Positions 50,209-59,311 of a DNA stretch of 64,000 bases are shown here, one piece after another (within the stretch, counting starts at the first letter, position 1; each line of letters begins with the position of its first letter). The notes under the pieces were generated by a model, which was not told the DNA's origin, did no database searches, and saw nothing but the letters and a program-made list of their open reading frames with translations. Origin of the DNA: Butyrivibrio sp. (GTDB lineage: Bacteria; Bacillota; Clostridia; Lachnospirales; Lachnospiraceae); contig SVGC01000020.1 of the NCBI GenBank assembly GCA_015056495.1, positions 1 through 64,000 of the forward strand. The letters run 5' to 3'. The position numbers and the translations under genes were made by a program.

Positions 50209-52062
50209 TCATACACCGGTCTGCTGGATCAGCCTGTCGTAGACCTCTGAAAATACCTGAATAGCCTTGGATGCAAGATTGTATGAATTCTGAAATTTAA
50301 CCAGATTAACAGCCTCTTCATCACCATCTACGCCGCAAACAGACAGTCTCTGATTTTCTATAGTATTTGCAAGCGCATTATAAGTCTTCTCCAAAGTAGT
50401 CGAATTACTTGTATTAAGAGTAATATCGCCCAGCACCTTATCCAGGAACTCTCCACTTGTGGCACCTCGGAATATCTCATCATGCGCCAGCATGTCATAA
50501 AGCTTTTTTACATTCAGGAACTCATCAGCACCTTCAGTTACATCCAGCTTGGTAGCCAAAAGATCTGCATTGTCCAAAAGTGCTGAATTAACATTAAAAT
50601 TAGTTGCTGTAACAGAATAATAACCCTTATTCTCAGACAGACTGGTAAGCTCAGGAAGCGTATACTGCGCATTTGAATCAGTATCGCAGTCACCTGTAAG
50701 CATGTACACACCCTCCAGACTATCTGATGTATATCCTGTAGACAAAATATTATTTACCTGAGCTGACAGCCTACGTACAAACTCATTCATCTGCCTCATA
50801 TAGTACGGAATACCCTGATAGGAATAATAAGAACCAACCTTGGCAGTCTTGCCCACAGCCGGAGTCGTAGATGCAACACTCTCAGGACTTATGGTAAAAG
50901 TATATGCAGAACCGCCATCATAAGCCCAATCCGTAAATTCATAATACTTACTGCCTACCATGATACTTCCGGTAACAGGCAGATTACACTTATTCATATC
51001 CTTCAGATCACTTGAGGACACGTTAACAGTCATTGATACCGAGCCATCCTGGTTCTTAACAGTCTTTACAACCTCTCCGTTAAAATAAGAACCATTATTA
51101 CCATCACGCATCTCAATAAGCCCCTGCAACTCACCGCCTATCAACTGATTGTCCATCTTAAAATTAGACAAAAATGACAGATCATCGCCTTCCTTATATT
51201 TGGCACCAGCCCACATAATGTCATAAAGACCTGTGATATCACTCTGATTTACCTTATTATCAGCATCTCTGGCAACGCACACCAGCTGCTTGTAATCATA
51301 AGTATCAACCAGCTCCTGACCGCCGGCTATAAATATCTGATACCTGGTAGCACCAGTCTTCCTGTCAGGATCATTATCATCAACAACTTCTATTTCCTTA
51401 GTTTCAACATCAACATACTTGGACAGCTCGTCCACAAGCACATCTCTTCTATCTCTAAGCTCATTAGCTGTTGAGCCCTGCATCTCAATAACATTGATCT
51501 GCTGATTTATAGTAGCAACATCTCTGGCAATAGCACTGATATTATCACACAGAAGCTTTATCTCACTATTTATATCCGACTGCTCTTTTTCAAGATTACC
51601 TGCCAGATTGTTAAAATAGTCTGTAAGCTGCTTTACGCTTGCAATATAAGTTGTCTTAGTCTCTGTAGTTCCGGAAGCTGTCAGCACTGACTGAAGAGCT
51701 GCCTGCATATTACTGAAAAGAGTATTGAATCCACTTTTTCCATCATCTGTAAGATACGTTTCCACCAAAGAATTGTAATAATTCTTTTGCTCCTGCTCTC
51801 CGAGATAAGTCTGATTAGTACGGTACTTGTTATCATAGAACTGATCTCTGATACGCTCGATTGCTATAGTATCAACACCGGCACCCGCTGTACCATAAGT
51901 TGTAAAAACTCTCAAAGCATTGGCAGCCTGCTGCTCAACCGCCTGACGGGAATACCCCTTAGTCTCGGCATTAGCAATATTATTTGAAGTTGTATTAAGT
52001 GCTGCATTAGCAGCCCTAAGGCCGGAACCAGCAATATTAAGTCCAAAAAAGGTTGATGGCAT
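50209..52062 (-). CDS. flgK: Flagellar hook-associated protein FlgK, first paralog
   Basis: The 617-residue protein opens with the FlgK signature GLNIAGSGLRAANAALNTTSNNIANAETKGYSRQ and ends VKFQNSYNLASKAIQVFSEVYDRLI, the paired helices of axial proteins. FlgK joins the hook to the filament. This paralog is more like typical FlgK at the N-terminus than the upstream one. Strong GTGGAGGT ribosome site. Confidence 0.92.
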   Translation of the reverse strand: MPSTFFGLNIAGSGLRAANAALNTTSNNIANAETKGYSRQAVEQQAANALRVFTTYGTAGAGVDTIAIERIRDQFYDNKYRTNQTYLGEQEQKNYYNSLVETYLTDDGKSGFNTLFSNMQAALQSVLTASGTTETKTTYIASVKQLTDYFNNLAGNLEKEQSDINSEIKLLCDNISAIARDVATINQQINVIEMQGSTANELRDRRDVLVDELSKYVDVETKEIEVVDDNDPDRKTGATRYQIFIAGGQELVDTYDYKQLVCVARDADNKVNQSDITGLYDIMWAGAKYKEGDDLSFLSNFKMDNQLIGGELQGLIEMRDGNNGSYFNGEVVKTVKNQDGSVSMTVNVSSSDLKDMNKCNLPVTGSIMVGSKYYEFTDWAYDGGSAYTFTISPESVASTTPAVGKTAKVGSYYSYQGIPYYMRQMNEFVRRLSAQVNNILSTGYTSDSLEGVYMLTGDCDTDSNAQYTLPELTSLSENKGYYSVTATNFNVNSALLDNADLLATKLDVTEGADEFLNVKKLYDMLAHDEIFRGATSGEFLDKVLGDITLNTSNSTTLEKTYNALANTIENQRLSVCGVDGDEEAVNLVKFQNSYNLASKAIQVFSEVYDRLIQQTGV

Positions 52063-52100
52063 AGGCTATACCTCCACTAAATCTCGTATGAGTCATCGGG

Positions 52101-52172
52101 TGAGTCATCGGGGACGTATCAGATTGACTCATTGTGCACAATGAGTCATTTTGATACGTCCCCAGTGACTCA
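52101..52172. repeat. GGGGACG-type palindromic element between two flgK genes
   Basis: The element has outer arms TGAGTCA/TGACTCA (52101-52107, 52166-52172), then GGGGACGTATCA/TGATACGTCCCC (52110-52121, 52152-52163), and a perfect 24-bp inner palindrome (52125-52148). It abuts the stop codon of the upstream flgK. Size and GGGGACG ends resemble REP-type elements mobilised by IS200-like (RAYT) transposases; no such gene is in the window. Confidence 0.85.
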
Positions 52173-53846
52173 TTATGAATGTCCGAGAGAAGTTACCAGG
52201 TGTTCCAGCATCTCGGAAACAACATTTATATATCTACTTGATGCATTAAAAGCATTTTGGAACTGGATCATAAACTGAAGTTCTTCATCGCTGGATACGC
52301 CATGAATCTCTTCTCGAGCACTCGCAATAGTATCAACAGTCTGCTGCTGGCTTTCACTGATACTGTTATATACACTTCCCGATGTAGCCACCTGGGATAC
52401 CAGCATATTGTAATAACCAAGGAAATCAGTAGTAGTCGCTGTATTAGGATTAAGAGTATAAATGCTATTGGTAAATGCAGCCTTCAGATTGTTCATTGTC
52501 TCTGTATCTTCACTACCATCTTCAAGCCTGTACTCAAGAAGTGTCGGAGTCTGAAGATAATAATCATTGATCATAGTATTCCTGATCGTAAAACCAGTTG
52601 GATTCTCGCCAGCCTTATGATTATCGTCAATATCATATTTCAGCGTATCTTCCGGAGCTGACATAACAAACAGATCATAAAAAGATGGAAGTACTGAATC
52701 ATCCTCTTTATTGGTATAATTAGCCGGATTACTTGGCGCCTGCTCCAAAACACTATTTATAGTCGTGATGATATTATTGACCAGCTGATCAAACTCAGCC
52801 TCAACATTCATAATGACTGACTGTGAAATATTCTTACTATAATAACTACCTGTAGAATCATCAGTAATATCATGATATGTCGCATAATGGTCACCTCTGG
52901 CAAGCATTGTGGCCCTTAGCTTTCCCACATCAGTATTCATCTGAGTCGAAACAGGAAGCGTTAGATCAAACACCTTGGCTCCACTGATATCAAGCACTAC
53001 CCTGTTGCCCAGCTCGTCATATCCATGCTTGGCAGCAAACTCCCAATAAGGAGTAGCAAAACCAACTGAACTGACAAGAGTTGTATCAACTCCCATATGA
53101 TTAACATGATCTGTAGTAACAAACTGAGTTCCTTCAAAAGAAACCAGAACATTACCCCATACATCCTCGTAATAATCTATATTTCCAAGTTCTCCCAGCT
53201 TATCCAGAAGAAGATTTCGTTCATCCCTAAGATCGTTGGCATGTTCCTGATTGCCAGACTCTATCTCAACAATATCCTCATTGAGCTCCCTGATCCTGTC
53301 ACCATAAGTATTTATCTGTTCAACCAGCTCTGCCACCTGCTGATCCATATTTTCCTGATAATCAATAAGTCCCTGATAAACACTCTGTGCTCTTGTCAGG
53401 AACTCATTTGCGCGTGTAACAAAAGTATTCTGATTTGTAGCGTTAGTCGGATCCTTAGCCATCTCCTGAACTGACACCCATAAATTGTTAAGAGAATCTG
53501 CAAACTCAGTACCATTAAGCTCCTGCAGCTGATCCTCCACCTCTTCCAGAGTCTTTACTGACACATCATAAAAAGAATTTCTGCCAGCCTCCAGTCTATA
53601 CTGCTGATCCAGGAAAAAACTCCTGACCTGCTTACAGTTATTATATGTAACACCACGTCCGATCTGCTTCCAGGCAACTATCTTGTAATTCTTTGAAAGA
53701 GTCTGGTAAGCACAATCACCCTGAGAAACCTGCTGCCTTGTATAACCTTCAGTATTTATATTAGACAGATTATGTGCCGTTGTATTAAGAGCATTTTGTG
53801 AAGTTACAAGTCCGGTATTACCGGTATAGAGGTTACTCATTAACAT
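52173..53846 (-). CDS. Flagellar hook-associated protein FlgK, second paralog
   Basis: The 557-residue protein opens MLMSNLYTGNTGLVTSQNAL then NTTAHNLSNINTEGYTRQQ and ends QFMIQFQNAFNASSRYINVVSEMLEHL, again FlgK family ends, but the body differs from the next gene. The start at 53846 follows GGAGGATTAGTAAT; the frame extends upstream without homology. It lies between flgN and the first paralog. Confidence 0.9.
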   Translation of the reverse strand: MLMSNLYTGNTGLVTSQNALNTTAHNLSNINTEGYTRQQVSQGDCAYQTLSKNYKIVAWKQIGRGVTYNNCKQVRSFFLDQQYRLEAGRNSFYDVSVKTLEEVEDQLQELNGTEFADSLNNLWVSVQEMAKDPTNATNQNTFVTRANEFLTRAQSVYQGLIDYQENMDQQVAELVEQINTYGDRIRELNEDIVEIESGNQEHANDLRDERNLLLDKLGELGNIDYYEDVWGNVLVSFEGTQFVTTDHVNHMGVDTTLVSSVGFATPYWEFAAKHGYDELGNRVVLDISGAKVFDLTLPVSTQMNTDVGKLRATMLARGDHYATYHDITDDSTGSYYSKNISQSVIMNVEAEFDQLVNNIITTINSVLEQAPSNPANYTNKEDDSVLPSFYDLFVMSAPEDTLKYDIDDNHKAGENPTGFTIRNTMINDYYLQTPTLLEYRLEDGSEDTETMNNLKAAFTNSIYTLNPNTATTTDFLGYYNMLVSQVATSGSVYNSISESQQQTVDTIASAREEIHGVSSDEELQFMIQFQNAFNASSRYINVVSEMLEHLVTSLGHS

Positions 53847-53941
53847 ATTACTAATCCTCCGAAGCCCTAAAAAAGGGTATAAAAATAGCAGGTCACATCT
53901 ATCATGCCGCCGATATGGCGGGAGATTTGAGCCAAAAATCA

Positions 53942-54460
53942 TTATTGTTTAGCATCAAACCTGCCCGACATCATACCAATGACATCACCTGATGTACCTG
54001 CTGTTTTCGTATAATTTGCTGTCTCTGGAGCTCGCTTTGCAGCTTGCAGGATGTTCATCTCGAACTGAACCATCTCAAGTGAACTGTTTATTAGTTCCTG
54101 ATTTTGAGCATTTACTCTGACTACGCTGTCTGCAACAAGTCTTAGCTTGTCACAAGCAACTGACAGAGCTCGCTGCTCCTCCGGCTTTTTAGCCAGGATC
54201 TGAATCAAATCGGTCAGTTTTAATGTATTAACATCCCTGTTTAGCACGTCAGCTACTACTTTCATAGCATCCTCTCTCTTTTTATCGAGAAAAGATATCT
54301 TAGCAACTACGCCTTGCTCCTCATCCGTGATTTCTGCAAGTTTATCAAGATCTCCTTTTACGAGAACAGGAGTCTTGCTGCTAGATAACTCCAGCAAATC
54401 CTGGTACTGCTGGCACTCGTCATTAAGAATACCAACAAGATCGTCCATTAAACTTGCCAT
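53942..54460 (-). CDS. flgN: Flagellar chaperone FlgN
   Basis: FlgN keeps FlgK and FlgL soluble before export. The 172-residue, mostly helical protein has LMDDLVGILNDECQQYQDLLEL near the N-terminus and the family pattern around VRVNAQNQELINSSLEMVQFEMNIL. The ATG at 54460 is 9 nt after GGAGG; an ATG at 54469 abuts that site. Position after flgM and before flgK supports the call. Confidence 0.85.
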   Translation of the reverse strand: MASLMDDLVGILNDECQQYQDLLELSSSKTPVLVKGDLDKLAEITDEEQGVVAKISFLDKKREDAMKVVADVLNRDVNTLKLTDLIQILAKKPEEQRALSVACDKLRLVADSVVRVNAQNQELINSSLEMVQFEMNILQAAKRAPETANYTKTAGTSGDVIGMMSGRFDAKQ

Positions 54461-54512
54461 TGGAATCATCCTCCTTATTAAATTTTTCTGTTTGCAGAAA
54501 ATCCCTTATATA

Positions 54513-54794
54513 TTAAGTAAGACTTTCGCTGAGTTTTGCCAGAAGCTTATCAGCAAAATCCTCTCCGCTAACGTCGTAAGTACCATTCTTAATCGCAGTT
54601 TTAATCGGCTCTGTTACATCCTCCCTGATGTCCGGAGTCGCATTCACAGCCTGTTTAGCAGTCTGAATATCTTTTCCAATAGAAGATATCTGTACCTTAT
54701 CGGATACAGCACCAGACTTCTGCGTCTTTGTGGTCTTATTAACTTTGCTACTTGAGTAAATCTGCTGAACCTGACTGTATGCATCTATACGCAT
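54513..54794 (-). CDS. flgM: Anti-sigma28 factor FlgM
   Basis: FlgM binds and silences sigma28 until it is exported through the finished hook. The 93-residue product has SDKVQISSIGKDIQTAKQAV and the sigma-binding helix region DIREDVTEPIKTAIKNGTYDVSGEDFADKLL. It starts the cluster and has two sigma28 promoters upstream. AAGGAGG precedes the ATG. Confidence 0.93.
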   Translation of the reverse strand: MRIDAYSQVQQIYSSSKVNKTTKTQKSGAVSDKVQISSIGKDIQTAKQAVNATPDIREDVTEPIKTAIKNGTYDVSGEDFADKLLAKLSESLT

Positions 54795-54839
54795 ATTATT
54801 TTCCTCCTTCCTTGGAGTATTTCTACTTTCTTACTCTTT

Positions 54840-54866
54840 TTATCGGATTTGTGAGCCTTTACTTTA
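54840..54866 (-). promoter_or_regulatory. Proximal sigma28 promoter of flgM
   Basis: TAAAGTAA (54859-54866), an 11-bp spacer and TCCGATAA (54840-54847) on the minus strand. Transcription would start about 40 bp before the flgM ATG. Confidence 0.7.
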
Positions 54867-55008
54867 TAGTCCTTTCGTAAAAAAATATAAATTATCTGTA
54901 AAATATTTTTCCACCACCCAAGCATCGCTCCCCAGCGACAGGACTATATGTAGTTACAATCCAAGTAAGCACCCCAAGGTCTTGTATGTTTACTTTGTTC
55001 CACTATAT

Positions 55009-55035
55009 ATATCGGCAGCTTTACAGAATACTTTA
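55009..55035 (-). promoter_or_regulatory. Distal sigma28 promoter of flgM
   Basis: TAAAGTAT (55028-55035), an 11-bp spacer and GCCGATAT (55009-55016) on the minus strand, each box with seven of eight consensus bases. The longer leader it gives includes a hairpin TCGCT-GGGG-AGCGA (54925-54938). Confidence 0.82.
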
Positions 55036-55070
55036 TAGTTTTTTTAGATTTTTTTGAAAAAAATTTTTGA

Positions 55071-55184
55071 TCACTCACTTGCCTTTTCAAGAGCATCCTT
55101 TACAGCATTTATCATAGCCTTTGAAGAAGTTGTTGCCCCTGAAACAGTATCAACATCAAAACACTGCATGTTCCAGCCATTCTC
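55071..55184 (-). pseudogene. Remnant of an FMN-binding-domain protein
   Basis: A minus-strand frame of 37 codons encodes WNMQCFDVDTVSGATTSSKA followed by MINAVKDALEKASE and a stop. This is the C-terminal end of the FMN_bind domain, including the SGATT flavinylation motif modified by ApbE. An in-frame TGA sits just upstream and nothing of the remaining domain is readable, so the gene is broken. It lies beside apbE in divergent orientation. Confidence 0.75.
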
Positions 55185-55339
55185 TCATATACACTTACTG
55201 CACTGCCCATGTACTGCCCTGTCGTCGATGCCCGCATCGACTCAATCCTCCGCCTTGTACATGAATATCCTACTTCTATATATCCTTTGAAATAAAAAAG
55301 TATGATGATATGATTATATATAAATATGCACTGTGAGGA
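55185..55339. other. Structured gene-free stretch interrupting the FMN-binding remnant
   Basis: GTCGATGC-CC-GCATCGAC (55224-55241) is a perfect palindrome in a GC-richer block, possibly an inserted element that removed the 5' part of the FMN-binding gene. TGTGAGGAATG before 55340 holds the apbE ribosome site. Confidence 0.4.
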
Positions 55340-56386
55340 ATGATCTTAAACATGTTTTTTACTAAGCTACACAAAAAAAATCCTTTTATAAAAAATATAT
55401 CTATGGCAGTGATCCTATCACTATTGCTGCTACCATTATCAGGTTGTGCTGTTATCAAATCTGCGACCAAGGCCAACTCCAAGATCACCAGGACAGGTTT
55501 TGCTTTTGACACCGTTATTTCCATAACACTATACGGAACTGAAGATGAATCAGTCCTTGATGGTTGCATGGAACTGGCAGAAAAATATGAAAATCTTTTT
55601 TCAGCCACCATAGAAGGAAGCGATATCTGGAACATCAACCATTCTGACGGTAATTCAGTTAGTGTCGATAGGGAGACAATAGAACTTTTGCAAACTGCCC
55701 TATACTATGCTGAACTGTCCCAGGGAGCTTTTGATCCTGCCCTTGGAACTGTTATCGATCTATGGGATTACAACAGTGAAGATCCCACTGTTCCTGAAGA
55801 AACTGACATAGAGTCTGCACTTGAACATATAGACTATACTGATATCCAATTAGATACAGATACTCTTGAAGTAACCCTTTCTGATCCAGAGCTTTTAGTC
55901 AATCTTGGTGCCATTGCAAAAGGCTACATTGCAGACAGGATGCGTGACTACATCTCTTCGCAAAATGTATCCAGTGCTATCATCAACCTTGGGGGCAATG
56001 TATATGCTCTAGGCTCCAAACCTGACGGCTCAGATTTTACAGTCGGTGTCCAAAAACCTTTTGACAGCACGGGTTCTGCCATTACATCACTATCCATCTC
56101 CGATAGTTCTGTGGTAACCTCCGGTCCTTACGAGAGATATTTCGAACAGGATGGCGTCATCTATCACCATATACTTGATCCAGCAACCGGCTATCCATCT
56201 GACAGCGGGCTCCTTAGCGTTACTATCTTATCCACAGATTCTGTAGATGGCGATGCTTTATCCACAACCTGCTTTGTGCTTGGCGAGGAAAAAGGCCTCG
56301 AGCTGATAGAATCTCTACCAGACATCGAAGCCCTATTTATCACATCCGACTATGAACTTGTATACACCTCTGGTTTTCCAAGGTAA
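55340..56386 (+). CDS. apbE: FAD:protein FMN transferase ApbE, lipoprotein
   Basis: ApbE attaches FMN covalently to Thr of target proteins using FAD. The 348-residue product has a signal peptide with the lipobox LLLPLSGC, so it is a membrane lipoprotein, and the family blocks FDTVISITLYG, SQGAFDPALGTVIDLW, LVNLGAIAKGYIADRM, INLGGNVYALG and HHILDPATGYPSDSGL. An ATG at 55352, 12 nt after GAGGA, may be the true start; it would shorten the signal peptide by four residues. It ends in front of a palindromic element. Confidence 0.93.
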   Translation: MILNMFFTKLHKKNPFIKNISMAVILSLLLLPLSGCAVIKSATKANSKITRTGFAFDTVISITLYGTEDESVLDGCMELAEKYENLFSATIEGSDIWNINHSDGNSVSVDRETIELLQTALYYAELSQGAFDPALGTVIDLWDYNSEDPTVPEETDIESALEHIDYTDIQLDTDTLEVTLSDPELLVNLGAIAKGYIADRMRDYISSQNVSSAIINLGGNVYALGSKPDGSDFTVGVQKPFDSTGSAITSLSISDSSVVTSGPYERYFEQDGVIYHHILDPATGYPSDSGLLSVTILSTDSVDGDALSTTCFVLGEEKGLELIESLPDIEALFITSDYELVYTSGFPR

Positions 56387-56388
56387 TT

Positions 56389-56465
56389 TGACCCTAGGGG
56401 ACGGGGACGAGGGGTCATTTTGACCATCAGTCAAAATGACCCGCTGTCCCCGTCCCCTAGGGTCA
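56389..56465. repeat. GGGGACG-type palindromic element between apbE and sbcC
   Basis: Perfect 20-bp outer arms begin TGACCCTAGGGGACGGGGAC (56389-56408) with the complement at 56446-56465, and 12-bp inner arms GGTCATTTTGAC/GTCAAAATGACC (56413-56424, 56430-56441) flank a 5-nt loop. It begins 2 bp after the apbE stop and ends 6 bp before the sbcC stop. It may end transcription of both genes. Confidence 0.88.
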
Positions 56466-56471
56466 CTTTCT

Positions 56472-59270
56472 TTATACTACAACACTGGCCTTGCTTCCGC
56501 CACTCTTACCCTTTTCAATGACAATCTGCTTATCAATCCTCTCTTTGAGTTCTGCCACGTGGGATATGATACCAACAAGGCGCTTACCTTCTGAGAGTCC
56601 CGCAAGGGCACCAACTGCTTTATCAAGTGCGTCCGAATCAAGAGATCCAAATCCCTCGTCAACAAACATAGTATCCACCTGTATGCCACCTGCAGATGAT
56701 TGCACCTCGTCTGATAGTCCCAAGGCAAGGGACAGTGAAGCCATAAATGATTCACCACCAGAAAGCGTCTTAACGCTACGCTCTGTTCCATTGTAGTGAT
56801 CTATTACTCCCAGTTCCAATCCGCTCTGCCCCTTATTATTAAGAGCTTCACTAAGTCTTTTCAGCTCATACTGAGCCCCTGACATCTTCATAAGACGCAG
56901 ATTAGCTCTTGATATGATGCGATCAAAATAAGTTGTCTGAATATATGTCTCAAGCATTATCTTTTCTTTGCCGGTTATCTTGCCGCTGGCAGTATTGGCC
57001 AGTGCCTCAACCCAGCTGTATTTTTCCTCGTATTCAGCCATATCATCAGCTCTGTCCATTATATTAGCTTTGGCAGTTTCATTACTCCTTATCCTGCCTT
57101 CAACAATAGACTTTTTACCATTCATTTCTTTTCTTGCGGTATCAATCTCGCTTCTTTTCTGCGTTACAGCATCTATATCAATATCCTCAGTATTTTGAAT
57201 GGCAGTTTGCAAAGCTCCTATTCTTCCCTTAACTTCACTTACCTTTTTAATATGGTCTTTTTGCTCAGACTGGGCATCATCATATTCCTTTTGGAGAGCC
57301 TTAGCAGTTTTTGACAGTTCCTTCTTTTTAAGTTCTGCCTCAGATCTGCTTTCATACTTAAGATCCTTTTTTAACTCCTCAAGCTGCTTTTTACCTGCTT
57401 CAAACTGAGCTTTAAGAGATGCTATTTTCTCACTAGTCTCTGTCAACGTCTTACCCAGCTCCTGCTCCTTTGTCTCAATATCAGACAGAGCCGTCTCAGT
57501 ATCATTCTTTTCCTTTATTCTGGCATCTTCTGCCTCTATCTGAGTCTGAATATCTGTAAGTTCTCTACTGACTGTATTTTTAAGCTCACGAATCTCCTCT
57601 CGTACTTGATAGAGCTCATCTTCGCCAGCTTTATTATCCAAGCTGTCACTATCAGATTCCAACAACATACATGCCTTACTAACAGCATCCCGGCAGGCTT
57701 TTTCCAAAACTGCCTTCATCTGACCAGCTTCATTACTACTCTCTCTGGCAAGTTCCCTTGCATCATCGGCACTGGCCTTAGCATCTTCAAGCTCTGCTTC
57801 TCCAGGAATACTCTCTGACCATGGTGCAGGTGCAGGATGTGACAATGCTCCGCACACCGGACAAGGCTTACCCTCCTCCAGACCTCTGGCCAGTATTCCC
57901 GCCTGTCCGTCCAGATATGCCTTGTTCATGTGCTCATACACAGCATTTTTTTCCTGATAATCTTTATCATTAGCTACATAAATAGCCTGCAGCTTATCCA
58001 ATTTCTTTTTATCCCTATCGTATTGAGCAAAAGACTTTTCAATATCGCCTATATCCTTGGATTTTCTGTTGATAGCTTCACTCTTTCCCAAGAGTCTTAT
58101 CTTATTTTCGCCAGCATTCTTAAGGCTATCAAGTTTATCCTTGCAGGCAGCCTTTTTTTCAGCTATCTCAGAACTGTCTTTTTGCAGTTGCATAAGCTGT
58201 GCTGTAGCATCAGCAAGACTCTCACTGCACTGAGATACATTCTCAGCAAGAGCTTCATACTTATCAAAACTAGCTATGACAGCCTCTATAGCAGTGCTTT
58301 CCTTTAATAGCTCGTCCTTTTGTTTTAATGCCTCTTGGGCATTCTGAAGTCTCTCTGTAACCTTATCAGCCGCTTCATCAAGAGTCTTTTCTTCAATAAG
58401 TGCTGCCTCCAGTGCTTGTCTATTCTTTATGATATCGTTAGCCTTACCGATTTTTTTATCAACCTCTTCAAGCTCTTTATCCATGACAGTGATCTGTTGT
58501 AACATGGCCTTTGCAGCCTCTTTATCAGCCTCTATCAGGCTATCCATCAGCTCTATCAAGTCTCCGTATGTCAACTTTCCAGCCTTGGCCTTTTCCACAT
58601 CAGCCAAAAGCACACTGTCCTCATCACACTCAAGACCGCTTACATACTGCTCCATGCTCTTTTTAGAATCTGCCACCTTGCCAAATAGCTTTTTTCTCTC
58701 ATCTTCAAGCCTGAATTGAAGCGTCTGATACAATCCAGTTTTAAACAGATCTCTAAAGATCACCTGCCTCTCCTTGGTATCTGCCAAAAGAAGTTTCAGG
58801 AAATCCCCCTGTGCCAGCATAGCTATCTGTGAGAACTGTTCTCTTCCAATACCCAGAATTTCAACCACTTGTGTATTTACATCTTTTACCTTGGACACTA
58901 TACTTCCATCCGGCATACGTAGTTCAGCGTTTGGAAGCTCTTTTTTTAACCCTTCGCCTCTCTTGGCAGGACGCATATATTCTGGATTTCGCTTTATATA
59001 GTACTCTTTTCCACCATGGGTAAATTCCAGTTCCACAAAAGTTGCTGTATCAGCATCAGCATACTTTGAGCGAAACATGGACGTCTCCCTGCTGGAGCCA
59101 CTGGCGTCCCCAAACAATGCAAAACATATAGCGTCAAAAATTGTAGTCTTACCAGCTCCGGTATCTCCTGTTATCAGATACAGCCCTTGCTCTCCCAGCT
59201 GTTCCATATCTATCTCACATACGCCTGCATATGGTCCAAATGCAGACATCACAAGCCTTGTAGGTCTCAC
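56472..59270 (-). CDS. sbcC: Exonuclease subunit SbcC
   Basis: SbcC with SbcD cuts hairpins and processes DNA ends. The 932-residue SMC-like ATPase has the N-terminal MSAFGPYAG and Walker A TGDTGAGKTT, two long coiled coils around a zinc hook CPVC (about residue 470), then the signature LSGGESF (about 838) and Walker B FVDEGFGSLD (about 870). The start is GTG at 59270, 9 nt after GGAGG. It lies directly downstream of sbcD. Confidence 0.96.
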   Translation of the reverse strand: MRPTRLVMSAFGPYAGVCEIDMEQLGEQGLYLITGDTGAGKTTIFDAICFALFGDASGSSRETSMFRSKYADADTATFVELEFTHGGKEYYIKRNPEYMRPAKRGEGLKKELPNAELRMPDGSIVSKVKDVNTQVVEILGIGREQFSQIAMLAQGDFLKLLLADTKERQVIFRDLFKTGLYQTLQFRLEDERKKLFGKVADSKKSMEQYVSGLECDEDSVLLADVEKAKAGKLTYGDLIELMDSLIEADKEAAKAMLQQITVMDKELEEVDKKIGKANDIIKNRQALEAALIEEKTLDEAADKVTERLQNAQEALKQKDELLKESTAIEAVIASFDKYEALAENVSQCSESLADATAQLMQLQKDSSEIAEKKAACKDKLDSLKNAGENKIRLLGKSEAINRKSKDIGDIEKSFAQYDRDKKKLDKLQAIYVANDKDYQEKNAVYEHMNKAYLDGQAGILARGLEEGKPCPVCGALSHPAPAPWSESIPGEAELEDAKASADDARELARESSNEAGQMKAVLEKACRDAVSKACMLLESDSDSLDNKAGEDELYQVREEIRELKNTVSRELTDIQTQIEAEDARIKEKNDTETALSDIETKEQELGKTLTETSEKIASLKAQFEAGKKQLEELKKDLKYESRSEAELKKKELSKTAKALQKEYDDAQSEQKDHIKKVSEVKGRIGALQTAIQNTEDIDIDAVTQKRSEIDTARKEMNGKKSIVEGRIRSNETAKANIMDRADDMAEYEEKYSWVEALANTASGKITGKEKIMLETYIQTTYFDRIISRANLRLMKMSGAQYELKRLSEALNNKGQSGLELGVIDHYNGTERSVKTLSGGESFMASLSLALGLSDEVQSSAGGIQVDTMFVDEGFGSLDSDALDKAVGALAGLSEGKRLVGIISHVAELKERIDKQIVIEKGKSGGSKASVVV

Positions 59271-59311
59271 TTAACAATCCTCCACGTACCAAATATCAGA
59301 AAACCCTGTCT

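Noticed and set aside
55054..55290. Plus-strand frame of 78 codons in the flgM-apbE gap
   Set aside because: It is antisense to the FMN-binding remnant, whose protein motif is clear, and has no ribosome site.
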